From IMG/VR virus record IMGVR_UViG_3300046461_000454, positions 1 through 64,000 of that record: 64,000 bases of DNA, one strand, 5' to 3'. The DNA is from a virus. Below the pieces are notes generated by a model. It saw nothing but the letters and a program-made list of their open reading frames with translations. It had not been told where the DNA came from and did not search any database. Below, one piece after another: positions 24,999-34,353 of this stretch (the first letter of the stretch is position 1; each line of letters starts with the position of its first letter). The position numbers and the translations under genes are program-made.

Positions 24999-25420
24999 AT
25001 CTGACTCCGCCCGATCGCATGGAGCCCGCTGCCATTGTCGCGGAGATCAATACCCTCCATCAGGAGCTGCAGTCTCGCGTGGCACGTATCCACGGCCTCT
25101 CTCAGAGCCTTTACCAGCGGGTGCGCCGAGCTCCGGCCAACGACAACACGGCTATTTACATGCGGTTCGCGACGACATGGTCTCGGTTTGCGGGCATGGC
25201 GGGGCAAGGGATTAAACGAGCGTCGGTGGGGGCCAGGATTCTCAAGGGCCTAACTCCTGAACCCGCAGCTGCAGAATCTATTGTCAAACCACCTCTCAAG
25301 CAGGCCCCCGTGGCCTCCACTCCAGTGGAGTCTCTGCTCAATATGTATGGAGAAGACTCAGACCTCACGGATGGCGTCATCCAAGCAGTGGTGGACGGGG
25401 ACGCAAGTGGTGCTGAGTGA
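24995..25420 (+). CDS. Hypothetical protein upstream of portal
   Basis: I chose ATG 24995, which overlaps the preceding TGA. The 141-residue protein has a helical N-terminal half (VAEINTLHQELQSRVARI) and an Ala/Pro-rich linker, ending acidic. Its stop overlaps the portal ATG (ATGA at 25420), so it is translated with the portal. It might be a portal-associated assembly factor. No domain is recognised. Confidence 0.65.
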   Translation: MNLTPPDRMEPAAIVAEINTLHQELQSRVARIHGLSQSLYQRVRRAPANDNTAIYMRFATTWSRFAGMAGQGIKRASVGARILKGLTPEPAAAESIVKPPLKQAPVASTPVESLLNMYGEDSDLTDGVIQAVVDGDASGAE

Positions 25421-27192
25421 TGGCAAAAGATTTCACCAACGTTAGACGCGGGGTACAGCTACCCCAGACCACGAAGCTTCAGAGCCGCCCGTACGTGGCC
25501 AAGAGCCCGGTCAACGGGCTTACTGAGAAGGAGCGAGAGGCCCGGCGCCTGAAGAAGGCCAATGATGGCGGTTCGATGAACACGTCGCTGGCCACAGCTG
25601 GCCAGTTCTTCTCGCCGCAGCTCTCAACCGACTTCCTGGAGTTGCCGCAGTCTCTGCGCGAGAAGCGCGAGCTCTACCGGCACTTTTACAACACGGACCC
25701 GATCGTTGGGCAATCGATCGACCTGCATACCGAGCTCCCGCTGTCCAAGGTGCGACTTGCTACGCCCAAGCCAACGTCCTTTCCGGAAGGATTCAAGGAC
25801 GCGCACGACTACGGCAACTACATCCTTTGGTTCTTTCAAGAGATGTGCGACCGAATCAAGCTGTTTCAGCGGTTGGTGACGATGGTTCACCACTACTGGC
25901 TGGATGGGTCGGTGTTCTCGTTCGCAGAGGACTCGACCGTGGATGTTCCCGATGACGTCGGGTTTGACTCGAAGTCGGTTGGGACAAAATCGAAGGTCAC
26001 CGAGGACGGCGAAGCGGTCGAAGAAGATGACGTCACTCGGGTTGAGCGGCCCGACCGAGAGGACCAGGAGCTCGCGTACTATCAGAAATACTACCGAGGA
26101 TGGGACCGGATCATCGTCTTGCCGATCGACCAGGTGAAGGTCACCACCTATTCGTTCACCGACAAGATGAAGGTCGAGTTGATCCCGGCAGACCGCGACC
26201 GCGCGCTCATCGAGCAAGCCAAGGCCGGCGATGACTTCGCGGAGGAGATGGTTCGCGAGATCCCGGAAGAGGTGCGCAACCACCTAGAGCAGGGCAAGCT
26301 CATCCCACTGGGGACCGACGCGGATGAGGGCTCGTTCGTGTATTACCTGGCGGGGCGCCGTGGCGCGGGCGAGGACCTTGGCCAGAGCATTCTCGATCGC
26401 GTACTGCGCACTTTGATGTACCGCGAGAAGCTGCGGCAAGCACAGACGCAGATCGCATCCCGCGCCATGACACCGAAGCGCATCGTTTGGGGTGACAAAA
26501 TCTCCGAGCTCGACGTGATGGATCTACGCGAGCAGGTCGACCTGTCGCTGGTGGATCCGGACTACTCGATCGTCGCGAACTACGAGGTCCATTGGGAGGA
26601 AATGGGGTCCAAGGACCGGCTGCTGGACCTCTCGAGCGAGTACGAGATCACAGATAAGCAGCTGTTCGCTGGGCTTGGCGTTACAGAGAGCTTGCTCTCC
26701 GGCGAGCAACTGTACTCGGGAGATCGCCTCAAGCTGGAGGTGATCAACACCCGGTACATGTTCCTGCGCGAGATGCTGCAGGAATATGTCGAGAAGCACA
26801 TTTTCAAGCCCGTGGCTCGCCGTAAGGGTTTCGTTGAGAAGAACCAGTGGGGCGGGGAGGTTGTGTTGTTTCCGCGCCTCTCGTTCACCCGGTTGCCTTT
26901 GCGCGATTCGCAGGACACGTACGACGCCCTGTTCAATCTCTACAACAAGGGCTCGATCGATATCTCGCTCATCTTGGAGATGTTCAACATCGACCCCGAT
27001 GACACCAGAGTTAAGTTGGAGCGCGACCTGTTTACGGTCAACGACGCCCTGTTCAACGAGCTGATGCGCGGTATCTACGGCGCGGTATCGACTGAACTGA
27101 TCGGCAAGACTGACGTGACGGATCGCCTGATCAAGACTCTTGGCCTCAAGAAGGTGGAGCAAGAGGCGCCCCCCGATGACCGCTTTGGGTGA
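25420..27192 (+). CDS. Portal protein
   Basis: The 590-residue protein (ATG 25420; GTG 25417 also possible) has features of phage portal proteins. These are an N-terminal region with LREKRELYRHFYNTDPIVGQSIDLH, a middle beta-rich wing with an acidic insert, and a long helical stem region with RVLRTLMYREKLRQAQTQ before an ISELDVMDLREQV segment. The clip/crown-like C-terminal part has GVTESLLSGEQLYSGDRLKLE. Portals form the dodecameric vertex ring through which the terminase packs DNA. Order (terminase, portal, protease, scaffold, capsid) supports the call. Confidence 0.88.
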   Translation: MAKDFTNVRRGVQLPQTTKLQSRPYVAKSPVNGLTEKEREARRLKKANDGGSMNTSLATAGQFFSPQLSTDFLELPQSLREKRELYRHFYNTDPIVGQSIDLHTELPLSKVRLATPKPTSFPEGFKDAHDYGNYILWFFQEMCDRIKLFQRLVTMVHHYWLDGSVFSFAEDSTVDVPDDVGFDSKSVGTKSKVTEDGEAVEEDDVTRVERPDREDQELAYYQKYYRGWDRIIVLPIDQVKVTTYSFTDKMKVELIPADRDRALIEQAKAGDDFAEEMVREIPEEVRNHLEQGKLIPLGTDADEGSFVYYLAGRRGAGEDLGQSILDRVLRTLMYREKLRQAQTQIASRAMTPKRIVWGDKISELDVMDLREQVDLSLVDPDYSIVANYEVHWEEMGSKDRLLDLSSEYEITDKQLFAGLGVTESLLSGEQLYSGDRLKLEVINTRYMFLREMLQEYVEKHIFKPVARRKGFVEKNQWGGEVVLFPRLSFTRLPLRDSQDTYDALFNLYNKGSIDISLILEMFNIDPDDTRVKLERDLFTVNDALFNELMRGIYGAVSTELIGKTDVTDRLIKTLGLKKVEQEAPPDDRFG

Positions 27193-27218
27193 TCTTTCGA
27201 TGAATCCGTTCCTATCGA

Positions 27219-30200
27219 ATGGATCGCGAAGCTACGAAAAGCCGCGGAGAGCGGGAGGATGAAGAAGTCGAGAGGCTTGTTCGCCCGAGCCCCAAGGTTA
27301 AGCCGGCACGGCATGACCTACGTAGGGAGCGGGTGGAAGTTGACGACGATCCTGACCTAGCCGGTAGGGATAAGGACCTCTCCAAGAACTTCAAAGACAT
27401 CGGCGGGTCGGTCGCGGCGAGGGTTTTGCGCCGGTGGGCCGCGGCTCCGGGGACCAAGGCTACTAAGCCCGAAGCCAAGAAGGTCAAAGTCCGATCCAAA
27501 GCCACTGGCTGGGTTGGTCAGATCAGTGAAGACAAACTCAAGGAGCTGCCTGGTAAATATGAGCTCGCGGACGATTCCGCAGAGGAGACGTTCAAGTCAA
27601 AGGGCAAGCCTAAGCCAGAAGAGAAGAAGGCCCCGCAGTCCGACGCGCCGGCCCCTGGGAATGTCGAGAAGGACATGGCGGCGCGTGATGCGCTGCGAGA
27701 GTTGGCGAAGGACGATCCCAAGTTCGACAGCTTCCTAAAGTCATTCCGGAAGCCCGAGTCGGACAGTTCCCAGTTCGCTAAGAACAACCCCGGGTATAGC
27801 GCTAAGGCGTTCATGCAGGGCAAGACCCCGCCCGAGGGTGTCAAGACGATGGGGGACCTCGCGCGGGTTCTTGCCGTTCAAGGCGAAGCACCGAAGCCCA
27901 AGAAAGGCCCAAAAAAACCTGGTGCTAAGGAACCAGAGCAGGAGGCCAAGCCGGTTGATACGAGCCGTGATCGTGCTCAGCTCCAAGAGCGTTTGAAAGG
28001 CATTAAGGAGGAGCTGAAAGAGGATCCGAAGTCGGAGGGCGCAAAGGCGGACAGAGCTGCCATCAAGGAGGCCCTCAAGGCGCTCGCGGAATATGACCAG
28101 ATCGCCAAGGAGCTGGCAGAGACAAAAGCCGCTCTTGCCGCAAAAGAGCAAGCAGAAGCTGCTGCGCAGAAAAAGCCGAAACAGAAAAAGCCTAAAGGCC
28201 CGGCCTCCGGAGCCCCGCCAGCCCCTGCCGCAGAAGGTACCCCGCCCGCAGAACCAGGCGCGGCGCCCGCTCCAGGGGCAGCCCCTGCACAACCAGGAGC
28301 AGCGCCAGCCCCAGGTGCAGCGCCAGCGCAACCAGGAGCAGCCCCCGGAGCTCCTGCTGCACCGGCTCAACCGACCCCACCCGCAACCGGAGCTCCGCCA
28401 GCACCTGGCGCCGCTGCACCCGCCGCGGGTCAGCCACCTGCAGGCAAGGGTAAAGGCAAGGGCAAGGGTAAAGGCAATGGCAAGAGCGAGGAGGAACCCC
28501 CGCCTAAGTTTGACCCATCACAACCGCAGCGCCCCGTCCGACACTCTGAAGTCGCGGCGGCAGACCGCCTTCTAATGCAGACGTTTCCGATGGACATCGC
28601 CAAAAAGCTGATGTTCTCCAAGCCGAGCTATCACCCGGATGAGATACAGCAGATCATCAAAGACTACAATGTGGCGAGGGCGACGCCGGCCCCCAAGAAT
28701 ATCCAATCTCTACTGAAACAGGCGGCGCCATTCTACACCACTGATCCGAATGCCGTGGCGTCTCCCACAACGGTCGAATTGGCCGATGGGAGCACTGTCC
28801 CATTCGATAGTATTACGGACCCAGTCGAGAAGGCGCGAGCTAACCGTAAGCATCAAGTCCAAGGCGTTGCGATGAGCCTGGCGGCTCAAGACGCGCTGGC
28901 TGGTAGCTTTCGGCAGCGCGGAGCTCCCAAGGAGCTCGCAAGCGTGATCTCTAACTTCGCGCTGTCTAGCTTTTCAGAGATGCCCACTGATCGTTTCCAG
29001 CGGGCGACGCAAGAGGCCTCCGACCTGTTCAAGGCAGGCTTGGATAAAAGAACGCCTGTGCCGCCAGTGTCAGACCAGGAGGTTCAGAAGCTCTTGAGCT
29101 CGACCAAGGATCCGGCGATGCAGAAGCTGATCGTCGGTTATTGCCAGGCCAATGACTATCGTCAGGCCCGGAAGCTGTTTCTGACTTCGGCGGACGGAAA
29201 GAACATTTCCGAGCATCAGTCCCCCAAAGAGATCGCGGAAGGTATCCGTGAGGCCAGCGCCTATTTGGAGGAAAAGGACAAGCGTTATCCCCAGGGCACA
29301 ACGGTCCAGGATACGCACCGGACATTTCGCGACCGTGTGATGAAACAGCTCGCAGGCCTCCGGCCGGAGAAGCTGAGTGCCGTGCAGGAGTTGTTCGATC
29401 ACGATGACAGTCGGCGGTACGACAAAGACCTGAAACAGTATGAGAAGGCCGCCAAGGGCTACGAAAAGCACAAGGAACGGGCGACCCAGGAATACGACGC
29501 CGAGCTCAAGGAATACAAAGCGAAGAAGAAGGCTGGTGGCAAACCTGGGAAGCGCCCTCTCAAGGTCGAAGATCGTCTACTCCAGTCGAACATCATAGCC
29601 CCGCAGATACCGATCAAGCCGCCTAGGTATACCGGGAAGGCCAAGGTCCCGAAGTGGTTGGCGGACGCCTCATCAGCCGTTTGGGACAGCTTCATGTCTC
29701 GGTTCGCCTCGGACCAGAGCATCGCTCTGCGCGTAGCGGCCAGAAGCTCGGGCCACACCTTTTCCTTTTATTCCGCTACTAGTCCGATGGATCGATCAGC
29801 TGTCTATTGGGGTGTTGCCCCCTATCCGAAAGGCCACGAGGGGTTTGAGCCTTACCGCGGGTGGGAGCAGCCACAGGCTAGAGACCTGGCTGCGTCGGAC
29901 TATACCCGACTGCTAAAGGCAGCTCGTGAGTGGCTCTCCACGCCCGCGTTGTCGACGAAGATCGATGGCGTTGTTCGCGACACCCAGTTGCGTGCCGCCC
30001 TAGACCTCGCGTTGCGCGCTGAGAACTACGACCACGCAATCCATCCGACTGTTTACAACAAGCTTTTGGCGCGCCTAGCGGGCGTGTCTGAGGACGAGAC
30101 CTTACTGACGGTTAGATCACGAACTGCGAGGAACACCATGCCGAACAACAAACTACAACTCGAGACCGCCCAAGCCGACAAGCTGTTGGCCCGCTTGGAC

Positions 30201-30542
30201 CGCGTGGCCTCTGTTGTCCAGTCTAACCACAGCAAGTGGGGGATGGACTTCACGGCGGCTAAGAATCTGGTGAACGCGATCGATAAGATCGCTGATGACC
30301 TCGAAACCGCTACCTACGGGACTGATTCGCTGCTGAATCGCCAGGCGAGCGAGATCGGTCGGGGGAAGCTGGCTCAGGTGCTCCAGCGTGACTCCGATGA
30401 GAAGTACATGGACGCGTTCAAGAATCCAATGCAGCCGATTCAGACCGAGGCTGACGAGCCGTACATGAAGGCCTACAAGGATGACCAGTCATCGGCGGTC
30501 CACACTGGAAAGTCTACTTCCGGTCGCCCGCTAGCTAAGTGA
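27219..30542 (+). CDS. Very large low-complexity virion-like protein
   Basis: The 1107-residue protein follows the portal gene. Parts in order: a charged N-terminal region with SVAARVLRRWAAAPG (near residues 65-79); a Lys/Glu-rich helical region; a Pro/Ala/Gly/Gln low-complexity stretch encoded at about 28200-28440; a GKGKGK basic run; then a more globular C-terminal half that is mostly helical (for example EEKDKRYPQGTTVQDTHRTF), with a second motif RVAARSSG and a C-terminal helical bundle. No enzyme motif is found. Position suggests a head-internal or neck protein. The ATG has no strong ribosome site, so its exact start is uncertain. Confidence 0.75.
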   Translation: MDREATKSRGEREDEEVERLVRPSPKVKPARHDLRRERVEVDDDPDLAGRDKDLSKNFKDIGGSVAARVLRRWAAAPGTKATKPEAKKVKVRSKATGWVGQISEDKLKELPGKYELADDSAEETFKSKGKPKPEEKKAPQSDAPAPGNVEKDMAARDALRELAKDDPKFDSFLKSFRKPESDSSQFAKNNPGYSAKAFMQGKTPPEGVKTMGDLARVLAVQGEAPKPKKGPKKPGAKEPEQEAKPVDTSRDRAQLQERLKGIKEELKEDPKSEGAKADRAAIKEALKALAEYDQIAKELAETKAALAAKEQAEAAAQKKPKQKKPKGPASGAPPAPAAEGTPPAEPGAAPAPGAAPAQPGAAPAPGAAPAQPGAAPGAPAAPAQPTPPATGAPPAPGAAAPAAGQPPAGKGKGKGKGKGNGKSEEEPPPKFDPSQPQRPVRHSEVAAADRLLMQTFPMDIAKKLMFSKPSYHPDEIQQIIKDYNVARATPAPKNIQSLLKQAAPFYTTDPNAVASPTTVELADGSTVPFDSITDPVEKARANRKHQVQGVAMSLAAQDALAGSFRQRGAPKELASVISNFALSSFSEMPTDRFQRATQEASDLFKAGLDKRTPVPPVSDQEVQKLLSSTKDPAMQKLIVGYCQANDYRQARKLFLTSADGKNISEHQSPKEIAEGIREASAYLEEKDKRYPQGTTVQDTHRTFRDRVMKQLAGLRPEKLSAVQELFDHDDSRRYDKDLKQYEKAAKGYEKHKERATQEYDAELKEYKAKKKAGGKPGKRPLKVEDRLLQSNIIAPQIPIKPPRYTGKAKVPKWLADASSAVWDSFMSRFASDQSIALRVAARSSGHTFSFYSATSPMDRSAVYWGVAPYPKGHEGFEPYRGWEQPQARDLAASDYTRLLKAAREWLSTPALSTKIDGVVRDTQLRAALDLALRAENYDHAIHPTVYNKLLARLAGVSEDETLLTVRSRTARNTMPNNKLQLETAQADKLLARLDRVASVVQSNHSKWGMDFTAAKNLVNAIDKIADDLETATYGTDSLLNRQASEIGRGKLAQVLQRDSDEKYMDAFKNPMQPIQTEADEPYMKAYKDDQSSAVHTGKSTSGRPLAK
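28200..28440 (+). repeat. Pro/Ala/Gly/Gln low-complexity coding repeat
   Basis: Imperfect repeats of codons for PGAAPAPGAAPAQ occupy about 240 bases within the large gene at 27219-30542. The repeated DNA (gcgccagcc, caaccagga and variants) could change length by slippage or unequal recombination. The encoded stretch would be an extended flexible linker. Confidence 0.75.
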
Positions 30543-30604
30543 ACTGAGAGATCCATGCCTGCAATCGTTCCAAGGGGACATCTGAAGAAGTACGAGGAAA
30601 GTCG

Positions 30605-31324
30605 ATGATAGACCTCTGGAAACTTGCGGCTGGTTTCAAGCGAGGGGACATCGTGCATAGGTTTGTGCCGACGTCCATCGCATTGTCGCCTTTCGTTGGT
30701 AGGGTGACGGCGGTCCACCGCGGCCTTGGCTACTTAGACGTTCAATGGCCTCACGGCAACGAACGAGTGAGCGCGGATGATGTTGTCAAGGTCAACCCAG
30801 CGGTCGCGCAATTCTTGCCCCCTGAGTTCGACCAGTCTTACAGCAGTTACGATATCGAGAAGGCCCGTAAGAAGTGGGCGACTACGAGCCCATGGGCCGG
30901 CTCTAAGCTCCCGCGTGGGTTCTACACAAGCCTAGCTAAGAGCTGGGCCTCGGGGTCTTCCGAGGTGGCCGCTTACGATGACGCCTGGCATCGATACGCC
31001 GCTCAAGGCGTGGATGATGACGGGCTACGGGCCGAAGTTCAGAAGTTCTATCGACTGGGGGAGCGGCTACGAGATCTGCGGATCAAGCAGCACATTGCTA
31101 GAACGGCAGCATATTGGGTCGCGCAGAACCGCCAGTATCGTCTCACGTCAGACGAAGTGACGGGCGGAAAGCCTCGTTGCCCAAAGTGTGCGACCGAGAT
31201 GCGTCGCACAACCTACAAGATGGACAAGGGCGCCCGCGTCCGTTTGTTCGCGTGCCCGAAAGACCTCTTTTTGCTCAAGTCCGACGCACTCGTTGGGCCA
31301 CTGGGTGAACCGATTGGATGGTGA
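30605..31324 (+). CDS. Hypothetical protein with C-terminal zinc-ribbon-like cysteines
   Basis: ATG 30605 is preceded by GAGGAAA. The 239-residue protein starts with a small beta domain that resembles a KOW- or SH3-like fold (FKRGDIVHRFVP, then VGRVTAVHRGLGYLDVQWPHG), which is an inference. A helical middle follows. The C-terminus has CPKC and a later ACPKD, so three cysteines could bind a metal with another residue. Located between the large virion-like gene and the protease. Function unknown. Confidence 0.65.
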   Translation: MIDLWKLAAGFKRGDIVHRFVPTSIALSPFVGRVTAVHRGLGYLDVQWPHGNERVSADDVVKVNPAVAQFLPPEFDQSYSSYDIEKARKKWATTSPWAGSKLPRGFYTSLAKSWASGSSEVAAYDDAWHRYAAQGVDDDGLRAEVQKFYRLGERLRDLRIKQHIARTAAYWVAQNRQYRLTSDEVTGGKPRCPKCATEMRRTTYKMDKGARVRLFACPKDLFLLKSDALVGPLGEPIGW

Positions 31325-31330
31325 GTAGTC

Positions 31331-32896
31331 TTGGCGTTTCTCAAGTTCGCTAAAGCAAAACTCCAGAAGCCGGGAATCAAGTTCGCCGAGTGGGATGCTT
31401 TGCGTCGTACAGCGATCTTGCCGGAGCTCGATTTTCAGAAGCGGACCGCTCGGGTCATCCTACAGGAATACGACCCCAGCAGGTACATGTTGAGTCACGC
31501 GACGATCGTCGCATCCGTTGACGTTGACAATGCGAGCGCCCCTGTTGGACGTCACTTCGTCGAGGGCTTCGAGGTCAACCGGCCCTTTCAAGACTACTAC
31601 GTCACGCCCGCAACGCAGCGGTTTATCAACAACAACAACGATGCGTTCGAGCGCAAGCTGCTCATGTCATCGTTCAAGTCGTTTGTTGGGGCGCAGTCGT
31701 ACATCGAGCACGTCCAGATCCCCGAGCTCTCTCAGGGACGCATCATTGATGCGGCGGCTCGTGACATCGGGGATTCGGTCTACGTCGACATTCTGATCGC
31801 CAACGACTTGAAGCACGCGGCGCTCATCCGCTCGATCAAGTCTGGCCAGCTCGGGACGCTCTCCATGGGTTGCTCCACGAGCTCAACGACCTGCACGAAG
31901 TGCGGCAACGTCGCCAAAGACGAAACGCAGTTGTGTGCGTGCATCCGCTATTTCAAGGGTCAGCAGTTCGTCGACGAATCGGGGACCCCACGAAAGGTGG
32001 CCGAGCTCTGCGGGCACCACACGGACCCTACGTCGGTTAGGTTTATCGAGGCCTCGTGGGTAGCTAATCCGGCTTTCAAGGGTGCGGTGTTGCGTGGGGT
32101 GCTGTCTGCCAAAGAAGTCGCGCAGGTTGAAAACAAGCTCCACATGGCTTTCTCGAAAGCCGCCCCGGCGCCGATCCCAGGAGGGGTCGCGAAAGCCGCT
32201 CGCTCATTGCTTGGCCAAGGGCAACAGCAGCAGACACAGGCCCCTGCACAGCAACAAGCACCGGCAGAGCAAGCGCCCGCAGAGCAGGCCGCTCCCGAGC
32301 AGGGTCAAGCTCCTGCGGAAGCTCCCGCGGAGGGTGCACCGGCGCCAGCTCCCCCCGGAGGTGAAGATGAAGACCCCATCAACAAGGCGGTCAAGGATCT
32401 CTCTACTGCGTTGCGGGACAAGGCCATTGAGCATGTTCGCGAAGAGATCAGCAAGGGCGGACCGAACGAGGTTCGTGAAGTCGTCGACAACAACAAACAG
32501 AATGAGAGCTTGATCCGCTCGGCTCTAGTGCACCCTCAGTGGCGCCGCATTGCTAGGATCGTTCTTTCGTTTGTTGGAAAAGCTCAAGCCAAGCGGGTCT
32601 TACAAGGGCTGATCCTCCAGAAGAATGGTGGATGGCGTCGAGTGAGGCAAGCCGGTCTAACAGGCCGAGAGATCCTCGCGGTTTCTCGCATGCTGGATGT
32701 TTTGACGAAGAAATCGTCAATGGCTGGTGAAACAAGAGTTTATAGGACGGTACTAAGTGTGGGCGGTACCGCTCCATATGAAGATGATGAGACCTACTTG
32801 GCGGCGTGCCGTCAGGTAATTGGCCGGGTAGTGACCGGCTCTGAGGCGAGTAAGCTTCTTGAGAAGGGCAGACTCTACGCCTTAGGTCGGTCGTGA
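31331..32896 (+). CDS. Prohead maturation protease (HK97/S78-like) with cysteine-rich insert
   Basis: The start is TTG 31331. The 521-residue protein has His127 in SYIEHVQIPELSQGRIIDA and Ser178 in GTLSMGCS. The spacing matches the His...Ser pair of phage head-maturation serine proteases, whose Ser lies in an (S)xGx motif. Directly after the Ser comes a cysteine-rich insert (Cys188, Cys191, Cys202, Cys204, Cys227 and His229), a possible zinc site. Residues about 285-350 are Gln/Ala/Pro-rich, then a helical C-terminal domain. Such proteases cleave scaffold and capsid proteins and themselves. Position before the scaffold and capsid genes supports this. Confidence 0.78.
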   Translation: MAFLKFAKAKLQKPGIKFAEWDALRRTAILPELDFQKRTARVILQEYDPSRYMLSHATIVASVDVDNASAPVGRHFVEGFEVNRPFQDYYVTPATQRFINNNNDAFERKLLMSSFKSFVGAQSYIEHVQIPELSQGRIIDAAARDIGDSVYVDILIANDLKHAALIRSIKSGQLGTLSMGCSTSSTTCTKCGNVAKDETQLCACIRYFKGQQFVDESGTPRKVAELCGHHTDPTSVRFIEASWVANPAFKGAVLRGVLSAKEVAQVENKLHMAFSKAAPAPIPGGVAKAARSLLGQGQQQQTQAPAQQQAPAEQAPAEQAAPEQGQAPAEAPAEGAPAPAPPGGEDEDPINKAVKDLSTALRDKAIEHVREEISKGGPNEVREVVDNNKQNESLIRSALVHPQWRRIARIVLSFVGKAQAKRVLQGLILQKNGGWRRVRQAGLTGREILAVSRMLDVLTKKSSMAGETRVYRTVLSVGGTAPYEDDETYLAACRQVIGRVVTGSEASKLLEKGRLYALGRS

Positions 32897-32944
32897 TTCT
32901 TTCTATACAACTGCAAGCCTACGAGGAAAAAAGGAAACCCTGCC

Positions 32945-34267
32945 ATGCGTGAACGCTCAACCTGGAATCTTCAAGAGATCGCGAGGCAGGCTGCCAAGAA
33001 GCAGGCAGCTGAAGTCGCGGGCGATATCTATTCGATGAACCAAGATCACCCTCAACCTGGAATGGACGAGTACGTGATCGGCGACCCGTCTGACTTCGCC
33101 GAAGATGTTCATTCACCCAACACTTGGGAAGCCGAGTACTCGGATGGCCAGACTGCACGCGATGAGATCGGACTACCGGAGATGCGTAAAGACACGTTTA
33201 ACCACGCTGAGAAGACTGCCTCTGATCGAGTTCGCCTGAAGAAGGCTGAGCTCTGTGTCGCGGTTGCGAAGCTTATGTTGAAGGGCGGCAAGGTCGCGGG
33301 AATCGATGCAATCGAGGACCAGGCGTTCGCTCTCATGTATGTGCCGGACCAGGAGCTCATCAATACGCACAAGCGGTTGGCTGCTGAGCAGACCGAGGCG
33401 GATGACGAGGAGGAGGCCGATGATGATGATGACGGCTTCGCCGAAGATGATGACGATGCTGACGAAGGTCAGGAGAAGCAGGCCGGTGAGGTGCCCCCTC
33501 AGTTCAAAGAGAACATCGAGAAGATGAAGGCGAAGTCTCAGGGCGGCGAGGACGACGACGACGATGATGATGATGACGGCCAGCAGAAGCAGGCTGCCGC
33601 TCGGAAACTCTTGGCGAAGAAGAAGCGCTCGGAGCAGTCGAAGGACGATGGCGGCGATCAGAACGCTAAGTCCAATGAGAACTGGCCCACGAGCAAGTCT
33701 GCGAACCAGCAGCAGGTAGCGCAGATGCAACAGATGATGTCGCAGCTGCAACAGATGATTCAGCAGGCTCAAGGCCAGCAACAGGGCCAACAGCAACAGT
33801 CTGTAGGTCAGCAGCAGGGCCTCGGACAGCAGCAAGGTCTTGGCCAGCAGCAGGGCCTCGGACAGCAACAGGCCCCCGTGGGCAATGATGACGAGCTCGA
33901 GCAGCTGCTTGCGGACGAGTCTTGCGGCCCGATGGCAGAGGGCGATATCGAGATGGAGCCCGCGCCGATGGACGTGGATCAAGTGGTCCTTGCCGGCGAG
34001 GATGAGATCCTCCGCACCCTGTTCGCACAGGATGAGCAGGCCGACGAAGAAGAGTCGGACCAGGGTCAAGGCCAGGGTCAGGCGCAACAGAAGCAGGGTT
34101 CGCGTCGTACCGCGAGCACTCGCACCGTTGGCACCCGCCCCCGCGATGGCGTGTCCAAGCTAGGCGGCGGCACTTCGAAGACGGCTAGTAACAACGCCGT
34201 AGTCGATAAGTTGTCGAGTCTCTGGCAGTCGGCTCCGGATGTCCGTGATGCCTTCGGCCTGAAGTGA
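32945..34267 (+). CDS. Acidic Gln-rich scaffold/core-like protein
   Basis: The 440-residue protein lies between the protease and the capsid genes, where scaffold or prohead-core proteins usually lie. A helical N-terminal region (about 1-155, including VRLKKAELCVAVAKLMLKGG) is followed by two runs of Asp (DDDDD types), a Lys-rich hinge, a Gln-rich stretch with repeated GLGQQQ, and a C-terminal helix (KLSSLWQSAPDVRDAFGLK). Long acidic helical proteins of this type form the inner core around which capsid protein assembles, and they are often cut by the head protease. The role is inferred from position and composition. Confidence 0.6.
   Translation: MRERSTWNLQEIARQAAKKQAAEVAGDIYSMNQDHPQPGMDEYVIGDPSDFAEDVHSPNTWEAEYSDGQTARDEIGLPEMRKDTFNHAEKTASDRVRLKKAELCVAVAKLMLKGGKVAGIDAIEDQAFALMYVPDQELINTHKRLAAEQTEADDEEEADDDDDGFAEDDDDADEGQEKQAGEVPPQFKENIEKMKAKSQGGEDDDDDDDDDGQQKQAAARKLLAKKKRSEQSKDDGGDQNAKSNENWPTSKSANQQQVAQMQQMMSQLQQMIQQAQGQQQGQQQQSVGQQQGLGQQQGLGQQQGLGQQQAPVGNDDELEQLLADESCGPMAEGDIEMEPAPMDVDQVVLAGEDEILRTLFAQDEQADEEESDQGQGQGQAQQKQGSRRTASTRTVGTRPRDGVSKLGGGTSKTASNNAVVDKLSSLWQSAPDVRDAFGLK
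33703..33875 (+). repeat. Gln-rich coding repeat
   Basis: The DNA repeats cag/caa-rich units with a GGCCTCGGACAG-type core, giving three near-identical QQQGLG units. They lie inside the scaffold-like gene. Such repeats are prone to slippage and may vary between related phages. Confidence 0.7.
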
Positions 34268-34274
34268 AGTGTTT

Positions 34275-34303
34275 AGGGGGAGTTCGGCTCCCCCTCAGAT
34301 TTA
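34275..34303 (+). terminator. Possible intrinsic terminator after the scaffold-like gene
   Basis: AGGGGGAG (34275-34282) pairs with CTCCCCCT (34288-34295) around loop TTCGG. It lies 8 bases after the stop. The following sequence has only a short T-rich stretch (GATTTAG), so it may be a partial terminator that lowers transcription into or out of the capsid genes, or an mRNA stabiliser. Confidence 0.55.
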
Positions 34304-34353
34304 GATCGAATGTAAAGCACCCTGTTTTCACGCCCTAAGGAGAAAAGTCAATA

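Noticed and set aside
33173-34087. Antisense open frame (304 codons) opposite the scaffold-like gene
   Set aside because: It is a Leu/Val-rich shadow caused by Gln- and Asp-rich codons on the + strand. It could look like a membrane protein, but this is an artefact of the repeat codons.
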